A DNA stretch of 52,959 nt from an uncultured bacterium (GTDB lineage: Bacteria > Verrucomicrobiota > Kiritimatiellia > RFP12 > UBA1067): positions 1-52,959 of the forward strand of contig CACZHC010000014.1 of the NCBI GenBank assembly GCA_902780865.1. The letters run 5' to 3'. This document shows, one piece after another, positions 17,152 to 24,508 of the stretch. The stretch's first letter is position 1; every line of letters begins with the position of its first letter. The notes beneath the pieces are model-generated. The model saw nothing but the letters and a program-made list of their open reading frames with translations. It ran no database searches and was not told where the DNA came from. The translations under genes and the position numbers were made by a program.

Positions 17152-20088
17152 AGATGCGTTTTCTGACAGCTGTCGCGGCGTTTTCGGCCGCGGCCTGGAC
17201 GGGGCACGCGCAGGAGATACTGCGCGAGGGTGATGCGAGCTACGCCTCATACACCCCGTGGAGCAAGGCGCGTACGTTCGGCGCGGACGGAAAAGTCGTC
17301 CGGCGCGGCGACCAGAGCCGCATCATGCAGAACCGCCCGCTCTACCTCGTCGACAAGAAATCGTTTCCCCTCCCGACGAACGACTGGTGGACCGACGCGC
17401 TCGTCAGCCGCTGGACCGGCAACCTCTGGAGCTATCCTGCCAAGGTCGTAATCGGCGCGTCAGGCGTGCGCGTCGCGTTCCCGACATACTGGATCGACAA
17501 CGGCACCGAGGTTAAGGAGCGCAGCGCCGTCGTCGTCGGCGCGAAAGGCGCTTTCAACCCCGATGCGACGCTCGTGGAAAGCTGGCACGACTGGGACGTC
17601 GAGATGGTTCTGCGCGACGGCGCGAAGAGCATGCGCACCACGCTCGTCCACGGTTCCCCGTTCACGTGGATCGAGTATTCCGGCGTCAAGGTTGCGGTAG
17701 CTCCCGAGAACGGACCAGGAGAAGTCGTCGAGAAATCCGCGAGCGGCTATGTCCTAAAGGTCGGAGACGACTATTACGGCGTGTGGGAGGACGGACGCTC
17801 CTACGTCGTGATCGGGCTTCTCCCTTCGCGCGCCGACTTCTCCCGTCTCGCTCCCTACGCAACGGCAATCATTCGCTCCACGAGAGTCGACTGGAAGTAC
17901 GACGAGAAGACGGCCGAACTTACCACGACCTGGAACGTCATGACCGAAGACCTGACGGGGAAGGCGAAGAATCCCATTGCGCTTCAGGGCTTTCAGCCGC
18001 ACCATCTCCACAGGACGAAGCCGCAGTTCAAGACGATTGACGGAATCTCGTGGCTCACGCCGCGCGGTGAGCAGCGCATCGCAGCCGGCAACTCGCTCTC
18101 AATAGTCTACGACTTTCCCGGGCTGCTGCCATGCTGGGCCGCGCCGCGCGAGGGGGACTCCGCGGCCTCTCCGTACCGCGACGATCTCTTTCGCCGTCTG
18201 CTCGCCGACTACGCGGCGCGCGGCAATTTCGGCGGCGACACGTACTGGGGCGGGAAGGGGCTTTTCCAGATGGCCGGCGCGATGATGGCCGCGCGCGAGA
18301 TCGGCGATGCGGCAACGTTCGCGAAGGCGCGCGAAAGGCTGCGCGCCCAGTTCGAGGACTGGCTCACGTGGACTCCGGGCGAGGACAAGTTCTACTTCTC
18401 CTACATCCCCCGCTGGGGCGGACTCGTCGGGGAGAACACGAGCTACGACTCCGACGCTTTCAACGACCACCATTTCCACTATGGCTACTTCACGTGGTCC
18501 GGTGCGCTCCTCTGCCTTGTCGATGAAGACTTCAAGGCCCGCTTCGGCGGCATGCTTAAGCTCATCGCGAAGGACTACGCGAACTGGGACCGCACCGACA
18601 AGCGCTTCCCGCTCTTCCGCACGTTCGATCCGTGGGCGGGTCATTCGTTCGCCGGCGGAATCGGCGACGGCGCGGGCAACGGGCAGGAGTCCTCAAGCGA
18701 GGCGATGCAGGGCTGGGGCGGGCTCTACCTACTCGGGCTCGCCCTTGAAGACGACTCCATGCGCGACGCCGGCATCTTCGGCTACGTCAGCGAGGCTCGC
18801 GGCACGGCGGAGTATTGGTTCGACCGCGACAAGAAGAACATCGACTATACGAAGTACACGAAGCCCTACAACTCCAACCTCACGTGCCACGGCGTCGGCT
18901 GGTGGACATACTTCAGCGGCGACCCCGTGTGGATGCACTCGATACAGTGGCTTCCCAACTCCCCCGCGCTCGACTACCTGAGCGAAGACCTCAAGTTCGC
19001 GAAATGGGACTACGACACGATGTGGGGATCGAAGCACGTGTCCGGCTGGGACGGAGAGCTCGGCAACGCCTCTCTCGGGAACGTCGTGCTCAGCTATCTC
19101 CAGCGCAGCGATCCCGAGCAGGCCGCGGCGATATTCGACAAGCTCGAGCGCGAAGGGCGCGGCGTCGTGAAGAACGCCGACACCGGACATCTCACCTACT
19201 GGGCTACGCACAGCCACCTCGGCAAGCGCACGTACATGGCGTGGAACGCGGGCAATGCGCCGCGCAAGGTCAGGTTCTTCGACGGGAAGGGCGCAACGCT
19301 CTTCACCCTTGACGCCGCGCCGGGAGTTCTTTCCGTAAGCGGACGCGCACGCCAGGCGGTGCCGACGCTTCCGGCGTGGGACGCGGCAGCCGTTCCGAAG
19401 AAGATCGTCTCCGCTCCTGCGTACGAGGAGAAGCTTGAGGTCGTGTCGTTCTCTATAGGCCCCAAGTCGGTGGAGCTCGCCGTCGGACACAGCTTCAAGC
19501 TGACTCCGTCCGCAAAGGACCAGTTCGGCGGCGCCATGCCGGTGAAGGGCGTGAAGCTCGTTCGCAAACCTGCGTTCTGCTCGCTCAAGAAGGGCGGACT
19601 TCTTGTCGCCGATTCCGCCGGGGAGGGCGAGCTTACGATTTCGCTTGGCGGCAAGGAGGCGACGATGCGTGTTTCCGCAAAGCCTCTGTCCGAGATCGAT
19701 CTCGCGAAGGGCGTCATCACAGGAGAACGCGGGGCTTGGCGCGGAAAACGCAGTCGACGGAGATCCCAAGACGCGCTGGGGAAGCGCACATAAGGACGGC
19801 GAGTGGATCGAGGTAGATCTCGGCGATGTCTACACGGTGACGCGTGCGGTTCTTGTGTGGGAGAACGCCCGCGCAACTGACTACGACATAGCGGTGAGCG
19901 CAGACGGCGAAACGTGGACGACGGCTGCAAGTGTGCGCGGCGGGAAGGGCGGAACCGAGACCGTCGAGCTTAAGCCCTCCGCCGCGAGAAAGCTCCGCGT
20001 CAAGGGACTCCGCCGCAACACGGGCTACGGCATTTCCCTCTTTTCCCTTTCCGTATACGGCTCACAAGACAAACCTGACAAAAAATGA
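17148..20088 (+). CDS. Secreted GH81 endo-beta-1,3-glucanase with C-terminal CBM32/F5-8C domain (frameshifted)
   Basis: The first frame gives 881 aa and stops at 19793. A signal peptide (KMRFLTAVAAFSAAAWTGHA) is followed by GH81 landmarks: LPTNDWWTDALVSRWTG, D494 in FRTFDPWAGHSFA, and the catalytic glutamates E514 and E518 in GNGQESSSEAMQGWGG. GH81 enzymes cut laminarin-type beta-1,3-glucan internally. The frame loses sense after DLAK. A discoidin-type domain continues in frame +1 (ASSQENAGLGAENAVDGDPK, EWIEVDLGDVYTVTRAVLVWE, LSVYGSQ) to 20088. Removing one G from the GGG at 19709-19711 joins the two into about 979 aa. The F5/8C domain would bind polysaccharide. The gene overlaps both neighbours by ATGA. 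Confidence 0.92.
17156..17195 (+). repeat. Duplicated signal-peptide DNA cassette, copy 2
   Basis: Encodes the GH81 signal-peptide core (RFLTAVAAFSAAA). One T/C difference in 40 bases from 15030-15069. Confidence 0.85.
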
Positions 20089-21943
20089 CAACTGCCATGC
20101 TGCTTTTTTCCGCCGCGCTTGCGGCAACTCCATCGCAGGCCTCCGCACTGGGGCCGAATGTGCACGTCTTCACTCCTGACGACGACATGAAGAAAGTCGC
20201 CGAGACGGTCGAGAAGGTCTTCAAGCGGCAGCATCACCGCCAGTTCGGGCCTGAGCGACAGGCGTTCCTCTTCCTTCCCGGCGACTACACGAAGGCGGGC
20301 ACGCTCAACGTCGGCTACTACACCCAGGTTCTCGGGCTCGGGGCCGATCCCCGCGCGACGTGAAGCTCTCTAACGTGAAGACGCCCGCATCGCTCGACAA
20401 GAACAACGCGACGTGCAATTTCTGGGTCGGCATCGAGAACGTCGAGATCGTCGACACCGACAACAACGCCGATCCATTCTTCAACTTCCAGTGGGCCGTT
20501 TCGCAGGCGGCTCCCGCGCGGCGCCTCTACGTCTCGCGCAAGGCCGTATTTGACTGGTTCTACGGCTGGGCTTCCGGCGGGTTCGTAGCGGACTGCGTGT
20601 TCGAGAAGCCGGCGGGTTCCTACTCGCAGCAGCAGTACTTCTACCGCAACAACATGTTCGGCGACGGGATATACGGCATCAACTGGAACCAGGTCGTCAA
20701 GGATGGCGCGAAGGAACTTTCGCAATGCGCTCCGACTGGCGCGGAAGGCGTTTCCTCGAACTGGCGCGTCGGTGGCTGCACGACTGTCGTGGGCGAAACG
20801 CCGGTTGTTCGCGAAAAGCCGTTTCTCTTCGTGGACGGCGACGCGTTCAAGGTGTTCGTGCCGGCGATTCGCCGAGGCTCGAAGGGCGTGAGCTGGGGCG
20901 AAGGCAAGGCGAATGGTGGAATGGGCGAGGGAAAAATACTCGACCTTGCGAGCGACTTCTACGTTGCGAAGGAGAAGAAGGACAACGCGAAGTCCATCAA
21001 TGCCGCGCTCGCCGCTGGTAAGAACATCCTCTTCACGCCGGGAATCTACCATGTCGACGAGCCGATAAAAGTGACGAAGCCAGGCACCATTGTCCTCGGC
21101 ATTGGCGAGGCGACGATCGTTCCCGAGAACGGCGACGCGGCGCTTCGGTGCGCCGATGTCGACGGACTTATCGTCGCGGGGCTCATCTTTGACGCTGAGC
21201 GCGCGTCGAAGAGGTTTGTCGTCGTAGGCGACGGAAAGACTGGCACTCGCCACGCCAAGAATCCTGCGTTCCTCGTCGATCTCGTCTACCGCGTCGGTGG
21301 AACCGGCAAGCCGGGCAAGACCGAGGTCTGCCTTGAGATCAACTCTAACGATGCCATCGTTGACCATACTTGGATATGGCGTGCGGACCACGGTGACCAC
21401 ACGGGCTGGACCGCCAACAAGTCGAAAAACGGAATCGTCGTCAATGGCGGCGGCGTGACGTGCTACGGGCTTTTCGTCGAACACTTCCAGGAACACGACG
21501 TCCTCTGGAAAGGCGAGGACGGTCGCGTCTTCTTCCTCCAGAACGAGAAGTGCTACGACCCTCCAGGGAACGCGACGTGGATGTCTCACGGCGGGAAGAA
21601 GAAGGGGTATGCCGCCTACAAGGTCGCAGATGGCGTCAAGCGTCACTACGCGGTTGGGCTTGGCGTGTACGATGTCTTCATCAACACGAACGGGAATAGC
21701 GTCTTCCTCGATGACGCGATCGAGGTGCCCGACGCGCCTGGCGTAGTCATCGAGAATGCCTGCACCGTCGAGATCGCGAACGGAGAAGGTCCTCTCGTCG
21801 GCATCAACGCGATTGTCAACGGCCAGGGCCACGCCATCAAGACCGGCAAGGGCTCGGGCGGCGGCTACGCCATCCAGCGCGTCTACCGCTACTCTGCCGG
21901 CAAGGCCGAGATTGCCCCAGACTACTACAAGAAGCAGCGCTGA
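20085..21943 (+). CDS. Secreted right-handed beta-helix (pectate-lyase-fold) protein, frameshifted
   Basis: As read, the first frame ends at 20363 after a signal peptide and 92 aa; the rest (527 aa) is open from 20360 to 21943. Together they reproduce a family known from actinobacteria and PVC bacteria, often annotated as coagulation factor 5/8 type or adenylyl cyclase: GPNVHVFTP, FGPERQAFLFLPGDY, VGYYTQVLGLG, then NATCNFWVGIENVEI, WAVSQAAPARRLYV, REKPFLFVDGD, LFTPGIYHVDEPI, DHTWIWRADHGDHTGW, YGLFVEHFQEHDVLWKGE. One lost C in the CCCC run at 20349-20352 explains the break. The fold resembles GH55 laminarinases, and the gene follows GH81 with an ATGA overlap, so a role on beta-1,3-glucan is a reasonable guess, not proven. 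Confidence 0.85.
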
Positions 21944-21959
21944 CTTCAAGGATTCCCGA

Positions 21960-22003
21960 ATTCAATTCTCAAATTGAATGATGACGCGGGATTGTGGTAT
22001 ACT
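21960..22003 (+). promoter_or_regulatory. Promoter of the acyl carrier protein gene with an inverted repeat over the -35 box
   Basis: TTGAAT (21974-21979), an 18-base spacer and TATACT (21998-22003) form a good sigma-70-type promoter. An 8-bp perfect inverted repeat, ATTCAATT-CTCA-AATTGAAT (21960-21979), covers the -35 box and could be an operator. The predicted transcription start (about 22010) is 2 bases before the ATG. Confidence 0.6.
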
Positions 22004-22011
22004 ATGCGCAA

Positions 22012-22239
22012 ATGACGAATGGCGCACAGGAATTCCTCGATCGCGCGGCCGGGATACTTGAAGTTCCGTCCGTCTCGCCCGACACCGATTTCCGCGCGGG
22101 ACCGCTTTGGGACTCGCTTACGGCGTTCGCGCTTCGCGTCATGATTCAGCAGCGCTTCGGCAAGGCGCTTTCGGCAGCCGAGCTCGAGAAATGCAAGACA
22201 GTCGCCGACCTTATGGCGGCGGCGGGGGTGGAACTATGA
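22012..22239 (+). CDS. Acyl carrier protein
   Basis: 75 aa from the ATG at 22012. A GTG at 21994 would add six residues but lies inside or upstream of the promoter, so it is rejected. The four-helix ACP pattern is clear, with the phosphopantetheine site S35 in GPLWDSLTAFAL followed by QQRFGKALSAAELEKCKTVADLM. No ribosome site is seen, fitting a leaderless message. Its stop overlaps the start of the acyltransferase (ATGA). This is not the fatty-acid ACP context; a dedicated ACP for modifying a sugar or lipid with the next enzyme is likely (inference). Confidence 0.85.
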   Translation: MTNGAQEFLDRAAGILEVPSVSPDTDFRAGPLWDSLTAFALRVMIQQRFGKALSAAELEKCKTVADLMAAAGVEL

Positions 22240-22868
22240 AGCATCTCGTGATAGTCGGCGCGGGCGGCTTTGGCCGCGAAATGTTCGGTACGGCGCGCGA
22301 AGCGGTAGGCTTCGGAACCGAGTTTGACATCAAGGGCTTTCTCGACGCGAAGCCGACGGCTCTCGACGGCTTTGCCGGCTATCCGCCAATCGTCGGCTCG
22401 CCGGACTCATACGTCCCCGCAGCGGACGACGTTTTCATAACGGCGCTCGGCAGCATCGCTTCGCGTCGCCACTGCGTCGCGGCGCTTGAGAAGAAGGGCG
22501 CTAAGTTCATTTCGATAATCCACAAGACGGCGACTATAGGCCCCAATGTTGTCGTTGGCGAGGGCTCGTTCATCGCGCCGCATGTCTCGCTCACCGTCGA
22601 TATCGCCGTCGGGCGGCATGTCTCGGTGTTCCATTCAAGCTCGGTTGGCCACGATGCCGTTCTTGGCGACTTCTCGCATGTCTACGCGCAGTGCTCGGTT
22701 GGCGGTGCCGTGAAAGTCGGGGAAGGGGCTGCTGTTTACCCTGGCTCGGTCGTCGCGCCGCGCCGCAAGATAGGCGCAGGTGCCGTAGTGGGTGCGGGTT
22801 CGGCCGTTTTTGTCGATGTCGATCCTGGCGTCACTGTGCTCGGCAATCCCGCCGCGCCGCTCAAGTGA
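22236..22868 (+). CDS. NeuD-like sugar O-acyltransferase (left-handed beta-helix)
   Basis: 210 aa. An N-terminal nucleotide-sugar-binding-like part (KHLVIVGAGGFGREM, IKGFLDAKP) is followed by hexapeptide repeats forming a left-handed beta-helix (IGPNVVVGEGSFIAPHVSL, VGHDAVLGDFSHVYAQCSVG, IGAGAVVGAGSAVFVDV) and a NPAAPLK ending. This is the NeuD/PglD family, which acetylates amino sugars from acetyl-CoA. The ATG overlaps the ACP stop, so this version may use an acyl-ACP donor (inference). The catalytic His is probably the one in SSVGHD. It probably acts in surface polysaccharide synthesis. Confidence 0.88.
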   Translation: MKHLVIVGAGGFGREMFGTAREAVGFGTEFDIKGFLDAKPTALDGFAGYPPIVGSPDSYVPAADDVFITALGSIASRRHCVAALEKKGAKFISIIHKTATIGPNVVVGEGSFIAPHVSLTVDIAVGRHVSVFHSSSVGHDAVLGDFSHVYAQCSVGGAVKVGEGAAVYPGSVVAPRRKIGAGAVVGAGSAVFVDVDPGVTVLGNPAAPLK

Positions 22869-22897
22869 TTTAATTACCTAAGGAAAGGAATTACGAT

Positions 22898-23395
22898 ATG
22901 GCAGAGGCAGTTGTGGGAATTGTGATGGGGTCGGACTCGGACTGGCCGCTTGTGAAGAAGGCGTGCGAGACATTAGACAAGTTCGGCGTCGGCTACGAGA
23001 CGCGCGTAATCTCCGCGCACAGGACGCCCGATGTCGCCATTGAGTATTCGAAGACAGCCGAATCTCGCGGGCTCAAGGTCATCATCGCGGCCGCTGGCGG
23101 CGCAGCGCATCTCGGCGGCGTACTTGCCGCGGCGACCGTACTGCCTGTCATCGGAATTCCTGTCGCGGGCGGTGCCTTGAATGGGCTCGACGCGCTCTAC
23201 GCGACGGTTCAGATGCCCTCGGGCGTGCCAGTCGCGACTGTCGCCGTCGGCTCTGCTGGCCCCACGAACGCCGCGCTTCTTGCCGTGCAGATACTCGGAA
23301 CGGCCGATCCCGCGCTGCGCGAGAAGTTCCGCGCCCACAAGGAAGAACTCCGCTCCAAAGTTGCCGCGGCAAACGACCGCATCCACCAGGCGTAA
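22898..23395 (+). CDS. purE: N5-carboxyaminoimidazole ribonucleotide mutase (PurE)
   Basis: 165 aa, full length for class I PurE. Diagnostic motifs are VGIVMGSDSDWPLVKKA, SAHRTPD, AAAGGAAHLGGVLAA and the substrate loop PVIGIPV..LNGLDALYATVQMPSGVPVATVAVG. It moves the carboxyl group in de novo purine synthesis in the cytosol. A strong ribosome site (AAGGAAAGGAA) lies before the ATG. PurK is not in the window. Confidence 0.96.
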   Translation: MAEAVVGIVMGSDSDWPLVKKACETLDKFGVGYETRVISAHRTPDVAIEYSKTAESRGLKVIIAAAGGAAHLGGVLAAATVLPVIGIPVAGGALNGLDALYATVQMPSGVPVATVAVGSAGPTNAALLAVQILGTADPALREKFRAHKEELRSKVAAANDRIHQA

Positions 23396-23408
23396 GAAAG
23401 ACGTGGCC

Positions 23409-23885
23409 ATGATAAATTCACAAAATAGATGGTTTTTGGTTGCTTTTGCAACGATACTTGGCGTTGCGGCTGGTTGCGTGTCGCCTTGCACTGAGTCCGC
23501 GTTCAGCAAGTACGACAACGCGAAGGAAGTCGAGATAATCGACCTCGCTCGCACGTCGCAAAGCTGGGACGGCGCGGAGTTGCCCAATTACCCCGTCGGC
23601 AAGCCGCAGCTTATCGTCCGGCGCTATATATTCCCTCGCGGCAGCAAGCTTGGATGGCACCACCATCCGGTCATGAACTACGGCATCGTGCAGCAGGGCG
23701 CACTCACGATCATCGGACTGGACGGCAAGGAGACGACAATCCATGCAGGCGAGCCAGTCGTCGAGATGGTCGGCACAATCCACCACGGCGAGAACCGCGG
23801 CGACAAGACCGTTGTCCTCGACATGTTCTACATTTCGCAGGACGGAACGCCCATTGCCGTCCAGCATCCGGAAATCACCAAATAA
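23409..23885 (+). CDS. Cupin-domain lipoprotein
   Basis: 158 aa. A lipoprotein signal ends in LGVAAGC, with the acylated Cys at 23. The rest is a single cupin barrel with the two metal motifs: HHHPVMNYGIVQQGALTI (three His, with a Tyr where many cupins have Glu/His) and the later PVVEMVGTIHHGENRGDK. The first motif fits small cupins annotated as 'cupin domain-containing' with unknown substrates. It starts 13 bases after purE with a poor ribosome site, so co-transcription is possible but a functional link is not evident. Confidence 0.8.
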   Translation: MINSQNRWFLVAFATILGVAAGCVSPCTESAFSKYDNAKEVEIIDLARTSQSWDGAELPNYPVGKPQLIVRRYIFPRGSKLGWHHHPVMNYGIVQQGALTIIGLDGKETTIHAGEPVVEMVGTIHHGENRGDKTVVLDMFYISQDGTPIAVQHPEITK

Positions 23886-23943
23886 CGGCGCTCGTCATGA
23901 CTGTCGAGGCTTTCGCATTGTCTACGGTCGATAGCTGATGGAC

Positions 23944-23975
23944 GTGTAACCTATTTCCTGGTTCCGTGTATACAG
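23944..23975 (+). promoter_or_regulatory. Promoter-like element of the type III effector island, copy 1
   Basis: GTGTAACCT (23944-23952), 13 bases, GTGTATACAG (23966-23975). Read as hexamers this is GTAACC - 17 bases - TATACA, placing transcription start near 23981. The same two blocks at the same spacing occur at 27557-27588. The AAC-containing -35 resembles those used by ECF sigma factors, such as HrpL at GGAACC, which drives type III secretion genes in plant pathogens; that link is inference. Confidence 0.6.
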
Positions 23976-24002
23976 AGTGAGATGAAGAAGGAGAAGTCGG
24001 AC

Positions 24003-24485
24003 ATGAAGGAAATCAAGTTGGTCCTGAAGGAAATTGGCGGGAAGCACGGCCTCGAAATGAATCTCGACGAAAACGGCGCCTGTACGCTGGATCTCGCCGA
24101 CGGACGCATTATGCTCGTTCAGGAGCGTCCCGGCCTTGACGAACTCGACTTTGTGGCGACTCTCGGGCCTGTCCCCGAGGAGGCGCGCGTCGCGGTCTTC
24201 ACCGAGCTCCTCTCGGCGAACTTCTACTGGAACGATACGTACGGCGCGACCATTTCCTGGAACGCAGACCTCGAGGAGGCCGTCATCATGTATCCTCTCC
24301 GCCTCGACGACGCGACGGCGGAGTCCATCGAGACGGTCTTCAACCGGTTCATCGAGCTCCAGTCCGCGTGGGCGGAGCGTTTCGCCGGGCTCATTGCGAA
24401 GGCGCAGGAGCCGGAAGGCGAGGATGCGGACGAGGAAGACCCATCGGACGGGAATAACGATCCGGATCTCATAATCAAGGCCTGA
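24003..24485 (+). CDS. CesT-family type III secretion chaperone (1)
   Basis: 160 aa from the ATG at 24003. An in-frame ATG at 23982 was rejected because it sits on the predicted transcription start, while 24003 follows a GGAG ribosome site and aligns with the starts of the other two chaperones in the island. The small acidic alpha/beta fold is typical of CesT/SycE-type effector chaperones: an N-terminal helix (KEIKLVLKEIGGKHGL), strands ending in RIMLVQERPGLDELDFVATLGPVP, the helix VFTELLSANFYWNDTYGATISWN, and a last helix ending in a disordered acidic tail (EDADEEDPSDGNNDPD). It ends 23 bases before the SopB/IpgD-like gene, the arrangement seen for effector-chaperone pairs, and probably serves that effector. 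Confidence 0.82.
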   Translation: MKEIKLVLKEIGGKHGLEMNLDENGACTLDLADGRIMLVQERPGLDELDFVATLGPVPEEARVAVFTELLSANFYWNDTYGATISWNADLEEAVIMYPLRLDDATAESIETVFNRFIELQSAWAERFAGLIAKAQEPEGEDADEEDPSDGNNDPDLIIKA

Positions 24486-24508
24486 CATTAAGCGAAAGGA
24501 GTCATCCA

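Noticed and set aside
23982..24002. Earlier ATG of chaperone 1
   Set aside because: It lies on the predicted transcription start and lacks a ribosome site; the ATG at 24003 has one and aligns with the sister genes.
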